This document shows positions 1-8,329 of a DNA stretch of 64,000 nt, piece by piece. The notes beneath the pieces are model-generated. The model was not told where the DNA came from. It did no database searches and saw only the letters and a program-made list of their open reading frames with translations. The DNA lies in the NCBI GenBank assembly GCA_002162765.1, contig MAAR01000009.1:124001-188000 (forward strand). The letters run 5' to 3'. The position numbers and the translations under genes were made by a program. This DNA is from Flavobacteriales bacterium 34_180_T64. Lineage in GTDB: Bacteria; Bacteroidota; Bacteroidia; Flavobacteriales; Flavobacteriaceae. Each line of letters starts with the position of its first letter. Within the stretch, counting starts at the first letter, position 1.

Positions 1-927
1 TTCTGAATTTAATTCTGGAAGGAAACGTTCATAATTAGTGATGATTTTTTTTCCTGTAGAATCCAGAATGAGTTCTCCACTTTCATTGGCTTTATATATG
101 GTCTCTTTCCAGGGCCAAACAACTCCTAATGATCCTATTATAAACCCTATTATTGAAGCCGTAGTGATACTCTTATAATGTTTTAAAATATAACTTAGGA
201 CATGAGAAAATGTTACCAATCCAACTACAGAGCCTAAAGTAAAGACCGCTAATACTTTTAGCATTCTAACACGTTCCGCATTATTTACAAAATCAAAATC
301 CCCGCCAAAAATTTCATAAACAGTATCAAATAATGCATTGACTGAATCAACTAATAACAGTACGTAATTACCTAATATAATTAATACGAAGGATCCCGAA
401 AAACCCGGTAATGTCATACCAGAAACACTAATAATTCCACAGAGAAATACAAATAGAAGATTGTCATTTTCCATTGCAGGATCCAAAAAACTTATGCTTA
501 TACCTAAAACAATTCCAATTATTAAAGTAAGTACAGTTTTAAAATTCCAATTATTAAAATCCTTATTAATATAATAGATGGAGCCTATAATCATTCCAAA
601 AAACATACTCCAAATATATAGTTCGTAATTCACCAAAAAGTAATCTAGGATTTTAGAGATGCTAAAGTAACTTATAATCATTCCCAAAAATAGAAGACTT
701 AAAAATCGACCATTTATGTAATTATAAAAACTTTTAAAACGACCATTAATTAGTAATTTTAATGCAGTTTTATTTACTTTTTGAAGAGAATAGATGAATT
801 CTTCATAAAACCCAGCTACGAAAGCAACGACGCCACCAGAAACGCCAGGCACCTTATTTGCGGCACCCATACCTAATCCCTTTATAACTAAAAAGAGTTT
901 ATCGGTAAATGTTCTTGTGTTTTTCAT
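1..927 (-). CDS. DUF368 membrane protein, C-terminus cut by window edge
   Basis: The reading frame is open from ATG at 927 down to base 1, so about 309 residues are visible and the end lies outside the window. The N-terminus has the DUF368 signature MGAANKVPGVSGG (about residues 20-32), and a second half-motif LPGFSG follows further on. The rest is a series of hydrophobic helices, as expected for this polytopic inner-membrane family. DUF368 proteins such as PopT have been described as polyprenyl-phosphate transporters that recycle the lipid carrier of envelope synthesis; that role is inferred here. The start codon directly abuts the stop codon of the upstream DUF368 paralogue, so the two are surely co-transcribed. 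Confidence 0.9.
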   Translation of the reverse strand, partial: MKNTRTFTDKLFLVIKGLGMGAANKVPGVSGGVVAFVAGFYEEFIYSLQKVNKTALKLLINGRFKSFYNYINGRFLSLLFLGMIISYFSISKILDYFLVNYELYIWSMFFGMIIGSIYYINKDFNNWNFKTVLTLIIGIVLGISISFLDPAMENDNLLFVFLCGIISVSGMTLPGFSGSFVLIILGNYVLLLVDSVNALFDTVYEIFGGDFDFVNNAERVRMLKVLAVFTLGSVVGLVTFSHVLSYILKHYKSITTASIIGFIIGSLGVVWPWKETIYKANESGELILDSTGKKIITNYERFLPELNSE

Positions 928-1848
928 CTATCGCTGTTTTGAACCTATTCTTTCAAGAATAAAAATAACAAGAAAGCCAGCTGCCATCAAAAACAGGGCG
1001 GCTATTAATTGAGGATCGTGTTCAAAAGCAAAAGGCGATATACTTTTTTCCAATTGAGGAATTTCTTCACCTTTTGAGTTAAGTCTCCAGGTGATTACTT
1101 CTTTCCAAGGCCAAATTTTATTTAAAGAGCCAAAAATAAAACCTGTTAATAGGGACAATGTTAGATTATGATAATGTTTAAAAAGCCATTTTAAAACCCG
1201 ACTAAAACTCAATAAACCAATAACGGCTCCAAAAGCAAATAAGGCAACTTTTTTCATGTCAAAATCATGTAGTGCATCACTTAGAGTTTTGTAGGCACCT
1301 AGCATAACAAGGATAAATGCTCCTGAGATGCCAGGAAGTATCATGGCACAAATTGCAATAGCTCCAGCGAACATTAAAAACATGGGATTTTCGTTGTCTG
1401 ATAATGCGGGTAGCGTTGTGATATAATAGGCAATGAATGCTCCAAACAGGAGGACAACTAGTGTAGATAATTTCCATTTTGTAATTTGCTTTCCAACGAA
1501 GTAAATACTTGCCACAATCAAACCAAAGAAAAATGACCAGATTAGAATAGGATGCTGTTCTATGAGGTATTTTGCTAATCGCATAAACGACAAATAACTT
1601 ACAATCACACCAATCAATAAAGCCAGTAAGAAACTGCCGTTGAGCTGCTTCCAAAACGCAATTAGGCCTTCTTTTCTCAAGGTTTTAATAAGTGAGAAAT
1701 TAACTTGACTTATGGTATTTATGAGCTCCTCGTAGATTCCGGATATGAAAGCTATTGTACCACCAGAAACTCCCGGAACAGCATCAGCTGCTCCCATGGC
1801 AATACCCTTAAAGCTTATGATTAGATAATCAATAAAACGTCTTTGCAT
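928..1848 (-). CDS. DUF368 membrane protein (candidate polyprenyl-phosphate transporter)
   Basis: A 306-residue polytopic membrane protein. It carries MGAADAVPGVSGG at residues 18-30 and LPGISG at 171-176, the paired PG(V/I)SG motifs that define DUF368 and suggest an internal duplication. Members of the family act as undecaprenyl-phosphate translocases in other bacteria; activity here is inferred. The gene is complete and is followed with no spacer by a second DUF368 gene. The two proteins are clearly related but differ through most of their length, so this is an old tandem duplication rather than an assembly repeat. A TPR gene lies 37 bases upstream on the same strand. Confidence 0.92.
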   Translation of the reverse strand: MQRRFIDYLIISFKGIAMGAADAVPGVSGGTIAFISGIYEELINTISQVNFSLIKTLRKEGLIAFWKQLNGSFLLALLIGVIVSYLSFMRLAKYLIEQHPILIWSFFFGLIVASIYFVGKQITKWKLSTLVVLLFGAFIAYYITTLPALSDNENPMFLMFAGAIAICAMILPGISGAFILVMLGAYKTLSDALHDFDMKKVALFAFGAVIGLLSFSRVLKWLFKHYHNLTLSLLTGFIFGSLNKIWPWKEVITWRLNSKGEEIPQLEKSISPFAFEHDPQLIAALFLMAAGFLVIFILERIGSKQR

Positions 1849-1885
1849 TTTTATTTTTTATAAAGAATTCTAAAGATATGGAATT

Positions 1886-3301
1886 TTAGTGTGATGATTT
1901 TTTTGAATCTGAAATAATCTTTTTAATAGTTGGTTTATTCAAGATTTTCGGAAAAAGTTCTTCTAGTATAAAATAAAACTCTTTATCTAATAGCATGGCA
2001 TTTTTTAAATGGTAGTGCGCTTTTTCAGATTGATGCAGTGAAAAATAAAGCCCTGCTAATCTAAATTCAATTTCGGGAGTTTCAGGGTAGAACTCAGCGG
2101 CTTGAATTAAATTATAAACTGCCGCTTCAAACTCTCCTAAGTTAATTAAAATATCGCCTCTTGAAAGCCATGTAGGTAATTCGAAATTGCCAAGTTCTAA
2201 GGTTTTTTTATAACCTCTTTCAGCTTCCTCTAAAAGATTAAGCCGATGATTAATTTGGGCATATAATTTCCAATAAATAACATTGTCACAATCTATATTT
2301 ATGGCTTTATTAATGTAATGTAAGGCTTTATGGTAATTGCGTTTTTTGTTGTAAAACTTTGTAATTGCTATCCAGCCTTTATCCAATAACGGGTCCTCGT
2401 GTACAGTTTTATAGAAATACTGAACCGCTAGATCGCTTTTATTTAATTTTTCATAACAATGACCAATTCGGAGCAAAGCAAAAGAGCTTGGCTCATCTAA
2501 TGCTAAAGTGATTTTATAATTTTCAATAGCTTCGATGTAGTTCTTTTGTTTTTCTAAAACTTTACCTTTTTCTAAATAAGCGCCTACAAAACTATCATCG
2601 GAAATAATAGCAAAATCAAAGGCAGCTAAAGCTTTAGTATAGTCTTTTATAGTGAAATATTGTTTGCCGAGTTGATGCCAAGCCACTTCACAATACGGGT
2701 TTCTGTCCAGATATTGATTCAGAAAACTAATCGCTTCTTCATTTTGATCAAGATAGTCGAAACAATAGGTAATATTATAAAGAGAAGCGTAATCTTCTAG
2801 ATTTATTTCCAAGCATTTTATGAAGTACTCTTTTGCATTTTCAAATTTATCGAGGAACAGATATTCCATTCCTATTAGCGCATATAAATCAGAACTATCC
2901 TCGTTGTGGTCATGACTTAGTTCTAATGCTATTTTTAAAGTGTTTATTGCCTTTTGATGCTCATCTTTTTTTGAAAGGATATTCGCTTTTTGGATATATA
3001 CTTCTTCATTTGCCGGTTCAATGGTATATAGCGCATCTAAGAGTTTTTCTGCCGCTTCCAATTTGTTTTCTAATACATGAATTTCAATTTGAAATAATTT
3101 CAGATTTAAAGAAGTAGGATGTTGTTCTAGACCTAATTTAATCGCTTTTTTAGACAGTGCTATTTTACCAATTTCAAGGTAGTGGTTAATGATATTTTCA
3201 AATTCATTTGAATCAAAAAATAAAACATTATTCGTTTTAAGCATTGATTCAAATTTTGTAAGCGATAAATTGTTGTTGTCGTCTTGGTGACTAAACTCCA
3301 T
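1886..3301 (-). CDS. TPR-repeat protein
   Basis: A 471-residue soluble protein with no signal peptide or membrane segment. Almost the whole length is degenerate 34-residue helical repeats with the TPR pattern (small residue at 8, A/G at 20, P near 32), for example around ALYTIEPANEEVYIQKANIL, and I estimate ten or more units. TPR arrays are protein-binding scaffolds, and the partner cannot be read from the sequence. The gene is first in a minus-strand set with two DUF368 genes, which is the only hint of an envelope link. The upstream 158 bases (3302-3459) hold no obvious gene. Confidence 0.85.
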   Translation of the reverse strand: MEFSHQDDNNNLSLTKFESMLKTNNVLFFDSNEFENIINHYLEIGKIALSKKAIKLGLEQHPTSLNLKLFQIEIHVLENKLEAAEKLLDALYTIEPANEEVYIQKANILSKKDEHQKAINTLKIALELSHDHNEDSSDLYALIGMEYLFLDKFENAKEYFIKCLEINLEDYASLYNITYCFDYLDQNEEAISFLNQYLDRNPYCEVAWHQLGKQYFTIKDYTKALAAFDFAIISDDSFVGAYLEKGKVLEKQKNYIEAIENYKITLALDEPSSFALLRIGHCYEKLNKSDLAVQYFYKTVHEDPLLDKGWIAITKFYNKKRNYHKALHYINKAINIDCDNVIYWKLYAQINHRLNLLEEAERGYKKTLELGNFELPTWLSRGDILINLGEFEAAVYNLIQAAEFYPETPEIEFRLAGLYFSLHQSEKAHYHLKNAMLLDKEFYFILEELFPKILNKPTIKKIISDSKKSSH

Positions 3302-3459
3302 AAGCAGATTTGATTGTTCTTGGAATTAAATTTACTCTTCTATTGCCTACAATGAAGATTTTCCAAGATATGTTCTTAACAAAGTAATTAACACCTAAAT
3401 AGATTATTGATTTAAAATAAGGTAACGTATTGATAATGAGTGGGCATTGATAGCGGAAT

Positions 3460-4641
3460 TTAAGAAGAAATAGTATCTAATACTTTGATGATGATCTCAC
3501 ATCCTTTAATTATTTCTTCATTTGAGATCGTTAAAGGCGGTGTAATTCGAATAGCTTTTGACTCAAATAACAACCAAAATAATAGTAATCCTTCTTTCTG
3601 ACAATTTAAAATCACCTTATTTGCTATGTCACTATTGGGTGTTATCGCTGCGAGCATTAATCCTTTTCCTCTTATTTCAGAAATTAGAGGATGAACCAAA
3701 AGTGTACGAATGAGTTGTTCTTTATCAAGCGCCTCCGGCATTAAATTGCTTTCAGTAATTTCTTTGACGGTAGCGAGGGCTGCAGCCGCAATAACTGGGT
3801 GCCCTCCAAAAGTTGTTATATGACCAAATTTAGGGTTGTGTTGTAAAGTTTTCATCATTGCATTTGAAGCTGTAAATGCACCAATTGGAAGACCTCCACC
3901 AAGTCCTTTTCCTGTTACTAATATATCAGGTATACAGTCATAGTGTTCGAATCCAAAAAGTTTTCCAGTACGACCAAATCCTGGTTGGATTTCGTCTAAG
4001 ATTAAAAGGGCTCCTACCTCATCACATCGTGTTCTTACTTTTGATAAATAGTCGTTTATTGGTTCAATAAAACCAGCACCACCTTGTATGGTTTCTAAAA
4101 TTACTGCGGCAGTTTTATCAGTAATTAGCTTGAGATGATCTGTATTGTTAAATGTAATAAAATGAACATCTGGGATTAATGGTCTAAACGCTTGTTTGCG
4201 TTCTTCAAACCCCATAACACTCATCGATCCCATCGTATTTCCATGATATGCGTTATTTGCAGCGATAATTTGACTTCTCCCGGTAGCTCTTCTTGCTAAT
4301 TTAAGTGCGCCTTCAATTGCTTCAGTTCCAGAGTTGGTAAAATAAGTAGTCTCTAATTGTTTTGGTAAATGCGATGCAATTAATTTTGCAAGCGCTACAG
4401 TTGGTTCTTGAATAAACTCACCATAGACCATAACATGTAAGTACTTATCTAATTGCTGCTTTAAAGCCTCTATGACTTTTGGAGGTCTATGTCCTAAGCT
4501 ACAAGCGGAAACACCAGCATTGAAATCTAAATAGGCTTTATTTTGACTGTCATAAATGTATGAGCCTTCAGCATGTGATACTTCAAAAGCGAGTGGGTTA
4601 GGGCTAGTTTGAGCCTGATATTTATAAAAATCATCGGTCAT
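3460..4641 (-). CDS. Class III PLP-dependent aminotransferase
   Basis: A 393-residue fold-type I, class III aminotransferase of the acetylornithine/ornithine group. SGTEA (104-108) is part of the phosphate-binding region. LILDEIQPGFGRTG has the pyridine-N aspartate at D216, and TGKGLGGGLPIG has the Schiff-base lysine at K245. Class III enzymes move an amino group from a terminal amine or amino acid to a keto acid; the substrate is not decidable here, and no arginine or lysine pathway genes are adjacent. The start codon lies inside the 3' end of the OstA-like gene (11-base overlap), implying translational coupling with an envelope gene of unrelated function. Confidence 0.88.
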   Translation of the reverse strand: MTDDFYKYQAQTSPNPLAFEVSHAEGSYIYDSQNKAYLDFNAGVSACSLGHRPPKVIEALKQQLDKYLHVMVYGEFIQEPTVALAKLIASHLPKQLETTYFTNSGTEAIEGALKLARRATGRSQIIAANNAYHGNTMGSMSVMGFEERKQAFRPLIPDVHFITFNNTDHLKLITDKTAAVILETIQGGAGFIEPINDYLSKVRTRCDEVGALLILDEIQPGFGRTGKLFGFEHYDCIPDILVTGKGLGGGLPIGAFTASNAMMKTLQHNPKFGHITTFGGHPVIAAAALATVKEITESNLMPEALDKEQLIRTLLVHPLISEIRGKGLMLAAITPNSDIANKVILNCQKEGLLLFWLLFESKAIRITPPLTISNEEIIKGCEIIIKVLDTISS

Positions 4642-6442
4642 TCTTAGCAGCTTTTTTAGTGGACTTTTTTACTTTTTTTACGCTACGTTTTGGAGAGAGT
4701 CTATTTGTATTTATTCGTTTGGGTAAATTTCTCGCTGCTTTATTTTCTTTTTTTGAATCGGTTTTGTCCTTTGCATCCTCAATTCGTTTAAGCATATCTT
4801 CATCAAAAAATTCTTCTTGAGGAATATAATCGTCTAATCCTTTAATGACTGGTAAATTTAATGGTGGATCGTCACTAAACAGGTCCTCGACATTTTTAGG
4901 TCGCTCGTCATCTCGCCAATCAAAACCTCTGAATTTTCTCGCGCTTTCAGGAAATTCAGATTCTGGTGATAGACTGCCATCAATTTGTTGCATTAATCTA
5001 ATTTCTTCAATAACATTATCTGTAATCTTAATATTAATAAGTCCAGATTTTGATTTGTCAATTCCTACGAGTTCATTTTTATCGTCACGAGAGTAATATA
5101 TTTTTTCAGCATTTTTAATTATATCGACATTATAAAGCTCATTATTCTTAAATAATCCAATGAGCTGCCTTCCTTTTACCTGATTATAGCCATCACTTTC
5201 ACCAATGGTATCTCGACTAATTAAGAAGGCGTCATAAAATACTTTTAATGAATCTAGTTCTTCGGTTTCAGGATTCGAAATTAGCTGTATTGTATCGCCT
5301 GACATCTGATTGCCCAAATTCCAAAGCACTGGTTTTCGCTTTTTAGTAAAAGCATCCGATGATGAAAATCGCGACAAGTTTATAAATTGAGTAATCCCTG
5401 TTTTGTGATCAGCATGAATTGAATCTGCCTTACCGCTTAAATCACTCTTATAAATTTTTGCGTTGTAATAGGCTCTTGTAATACGATGTTCAGGTTTTCC
5501 AGTCACCATTATTTTATCGCTATGTAAGTAGAGCGAGTCATTTTCTTGAATGGTAATTGCTAATGCGCGTTTTGTTATAAATACAGAATCTTTTTCTCTA
5601 AACACCTCTGCATAATGCCCTTTTATTACGCTCTTATTTAAGGTATCTGTTACTTTTATGTTATTGGTGGCAGAAGCAAAACTTTTATTTCTATCAAAGT
5701 ATAAACTGTCTCCTTCTATAATCCTACTGTCATAATCAATACGTGAGTTTTTTATAAAATGGCCTGTATCGTTTTTCGTATCATAGAAGCCGCGTTCACA
5801 ATATATTGTACTAGTTTCTCCAACTATAGTGGAAGGGCCAAACATAAATGCGTTTCCAGATTCTGTATGAAAATCTAAGCGATTGGTTTCAAGCGTGTAT
5901 TCAGGATTGACGAGTACCACATCTTTCACAAATTGATACTTTTTATTTTGCATATAATAACGCCCAATCTGACTTGTGATGGTTCCAGAAGAATCACGAA
6001 CGACTTTGCCTTTACTCTTATAGAATGCTTGTTGCTTGATACGATCGAAGAATAGTGTATCTGTAGTTAAAACGGACTGAGGCTCAGTTAATACAACATC
6101 GCCACTGGCAAAAGCTAATTTAGTTTTTCCACTGTACTCAACATATTTAGCATTCATATTTATACTATCACCTTGTTGCATTTTGACATTGCTAAAGGCT
6201 TCTATGAAATCGTCATCTTCATAATAAATGGCCTTGTCGCAAAACATGTTAATACCATCGTGAATAATATGAATTTGTTGGGTATTATCTCTAACAAAAA
6301 CTTTAGCACCTTTATTTTTACTTTCATTAGAAATTAAAAATCCAGTATACTCAATTTGTATTCTTTTGGTTTCTTGAGAAAAAGAGGCTTTAGAAATAAA
6401 GCTGAAAAAAATAACAAGTAGTATGAATTTTAGTGCTTTCAA
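4631..6442 (-). CDS. OstA-like/LptA-type periplasmic protein
   Basis: A 603-residue exported protein of the OstA/LptA-N family. It opens with a signal peptide ending near KASFSQ. The following roughly 350 residues are short beta-rich repeats of the style 'mqqGDSInmnAKYVEYSGKTK', typical of the LptA/LptD jellyroll that carries lipopolysaccharide across the periplasm. The C-terminal 60 residues are very lysine- and arginine-rich. The start codon read here is TTG: an in-frame stop lies upstream and the first in-frame ATG falls well inside the mature domain, so TTG initiation is the best choice. The gene overlaps the aminotransferase gene downstream. A role in LPS export is a family-level inference. 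Confidence 0.82.
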   Translation of the reverse strand: MKALKFILLVIFFSFISKASFSQETKRIQIEYTGFLISNESKNKGAKVFVRDNTQQIHIIHDGINMFCDKAIYYEDDDFIEAFSNVKMQQGDSINMNAKYVEYSGKTKLAFASGDVVLTEPQSVLTTDTLFFDRIKQQAFYKSKGKVVRDSSGTITSQIGRYYMQNKKYQFVKDVVLVNPEYTLETNRLDFHTESGNAFMFGPSTIVGETSTIYCERGFYDTKNDTGHFIKNSRIDYDSRIIEGDSLYFDRNKSFASATNNIKVTDTLNKSVIKGHYAEVFREKDSVFITKRALAITIQENDSLYLHSDKIMVTGKPEHRITRAYYNAKIYKSDLSGKADSIHADHKTGITQFINLSRFSSSDAFTKKRKPVLWNLGNQMSGDTIQLISNPETEELDSLKVFYDAFLISRDTIGESDGYNQVKGRQLIGLFKNNELYNVDIIKNAEKIYYSRDDKNELVGIDKSKSGLINIKITDNVIEEIRLMQQIDGSLSPESEFPESARKFRGFDWRDDERPKNVEDLFSDDPPLNLPVIKGLDDYIPQEEFFDEDMLKRIEDAKDKTDSKKENKAARNLPKRINTNRLSPKRSVKKVKKSTKKAAKNDR

Positions 6443-6515
6443 TCTGTTTGATTTTGATTCAAAAATAACTATAATTTGATGGCATTAGTATGCCTTAACA
6501 AAAGTTTTAACACAA

Positions 6516-6549
6516 AAGACCTGCCAAATTGGAAATTGAAGCAGGTCTT
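6516..6549 (-). terminator. Hairpin terminator after purA
   Basis: AAGACCTGC (6516-6524) pairs with GCAGGTCTT (6541-6549) around a 16-base loop. It lies 18 bases beyond the purA stop codon and is flanked on both sides by A/T runs. It separates purA from the ostA-like gene on the same strand. Confidence 0.6.
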
Positions 6550-6566
6550 ATTTGATTTCAAAATAT

Positions 6567-7838
6567 TTATCTGATTATGGTCTGTTTTCTATCAGGACCA
6601 ACAGATACAATAGTAATTGGTATTTCTAGTTCTTTTTCTAAAAAGGCGATATAATCGTTGAGCTCTTTAGGCATTTGTGAGGCTTCAGTCATTTGAGTTA
6701 AGTCTTCGTCCCAACCTTTAAAATCTGTATATAATGGCGTCACATTTTCTGCTTCAATATTAAATGGTAAATGAGTAATTTCATTTCCGTTATAATTATA
6801 AGCGGTACATACCTTTAAAGTTTTAAACCCTGACAAAACATCACCTTTCATCATGATTAATTGCGTGACTCCATTGATTTGACAAGCATAGCGTAATGCG
6901 ACTAAATCTAACCATCCACAACGTCTAGATCGACCAGTAGTTGCTCCAAATTCATGACCTACACGTCCCATCGTTTCACCAACTTCATCAAATAACTCAG
7001 TTGGAAATGGACCAGAACCAACCCGTGTTGTATAGGCTTTAAAAATCCCAAATACGTCACCAATTTTATTTGGTGCAATTCCGAGACCCGTACAGGCGCC
7101 TGCTGCTGTAGTATTGGAAGAGGTTACAAATGGATATGTTCCAAAATCAATATCTAATAAAGAACCTTGCGCGCCTTCCGCTAGTATAGAATCTCCAGAT
7201 TTTTGAGCTTGGTGTAAAAATTCCTCTGAATCTATAAATTTTAAACTTTTTAGGGTTTTAATAGCATCGAAAAATTCAGTTTCTAATTCTTTCAAATCAT
7301 ATTGAATATCAACATTGTAAAAAGCAATCATTGCTTCATGTTTATTAGCTAATGCGCGATATTTAATTTTCCAATCTGCAAGTTCAATGTCTCCAACTCT
7401 AATCCCGTTTCTGCCTGTTTTATCCATATAGGTAGGGCCAATACCTTTAAGAGTCGAACCTATTTTTGCTTTTCCTTTAGCAGCTTCACTTGCCGCATCC
7501 AGCAAACGATGTGTTGGTAGAATGATATGAGCTTTTCTTGAAATCAAGAGGGATTTTCTATAATCTACACCTTGTTTCTCTAACTTATCTAACTCTTTTT
7601 TGAAAATAACTGGATCAATAACAACGCCATTACCAACAAGGTTTGCGGTGTCTTCATGAAATATTCCAGAAGGTATCGTATGTAAAACATGTTTTTTGCC
7701 GTTGAAGACTAAAGTGTGTCCTGCATTTGGACCACCTTGAAATCGTGCAATAATTTTGTATTTGGAGGTAAGTACATCAACAATTTTTCCTTTGCCTTCG
7801 TCACCCCATTGTAGTCCTAGTAGTAAATCTACTGCCAT
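6567..7838 (-). CDS. purA: Adenylosuccinate synthetase
   Basis: A 423-residue enzyme that joins IMP and aspartate using GTP, the first committed step to AMP. The N-terminal P-loop GLQWGDEGKGK contains the catalytic Asp (about residue 13), and GGPNAGHTLV contains the catalytic His. GIGPTYMDK, the SSNTTAAGACTGLGI region and TTGRSRRCGW (IMP-binding arginine) follow in the usual order. Length is normal. A fur-family gene ends 10 bases upstream on the same strand. A hairpin terminator follows the stop codon. Confidence 0.98.
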   Translation of the reverse strand: MAVDLLLGLQWGDEGKGKIVDVLTSKYKIIARFQGGPNAGHTLVFNGKKHVLHTIPSGIFHEDTANLVGNGVVIDPVIFKKELDKLEKQGVDYRKSLLISRKAHIILPTHRLLDAASEAAKGKAKIGSTLKGIGPTYMDKTGRNGIRVGDIELADWKIKYRALANKHEAMIAFYNVDIQYDLKELETEFFDAIKTLKSLKFIDSEEFLHQAQKSGDSILAEGAQGSLLDIDFGTYPFVTSSNTTAAGACTGLGIAPNKIGDVFGIFKAYTTRVGSGPFPTELFDEVGETMGRVGHEFGATTGRSRRCGWLDLVALRYACQINGVTQLIMMKGDVLSGFKTLKVCTAYNYNGNEITHLPFNIEAENVTPLYTDFKGWDEDLTQMTEASQMPKELNDYIAFLEKELEIPITIVSVGPDRKQTIIR

Positions 7839-7847
7839 TTTTAAAAA

Positions 7848-8303
7848 TTAGTTAGGTTGTTTGTTTTTTGTTCCGTAAAAGTAAAGTGAGTGATTGGAAA
7901 TTTTAATATCGAAAACTTCTTCTATAGTTTTTTTTATAGATTGTATTCTTGGATCGCAAAATTCAATTACCTCACCAGTATCAGTTAATATTACGTGATC
8001 GTGTTGTTTGTCAAAATAAGATTTTTCATAATGCGCCTGATTTTGACCGAACTGATGCTTTCTAACCAAAGCACATTCTAATAAAATTTCAATAGTATTA
8101 TATAATGTTGCTCGGCTAACACGATAATTTTTATTTTTCATTTTAATATATAATGATTCTATATCAAAATGTTCATCGCTAGCATAGATTTCCTGAAGAA
8201 TAGCATAGCGCTCAGGAGTTTTTCTATGGCCTTTTTCTTCGAGAAACGCAGTAAATACGTTCTTAACAATATCTTGGTTAGTTTGTTCTGTTTTTACACT
8301 CAT
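7848..8303 (-). CDS. Fur-family transcriptional regulator
   Basis: A 151-residue Fur-type repressor. The N-terminal winged helix includes [15 protein letters not shown] and [14 protein letters not shown], the DNA-recognition region. The dimerisation half has [15 protein letters not shown], where most Fur proteins read HDHLxCxxCG. The first CxxC pair of the structural zinc site is therefore missing, and only a single Cys follows (FCDPRI). The metal it senses cannot be told from this. It sits between relA and purA with short gaps (26 and 9 bases), so the three are probably co-transcribed. Confidence 0.9.
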   Translation of the reverse strand: MSVKTEQTNQDIVKNVFTAFLEEKGHRKTPERYAILQEIYASDEHFDIESLYIKMKNKNYRVSRATLYNTIEILLECALVRKHQFGQNQAHYEKSYFDKQHDHVILTDTGEVIEFCDPRIQSIKKTIEEVFDIKISNHSLYFYGTKNKQPN

Positions 8304-8329
8304 AATACTTTGGCAAATTTACACAATTT

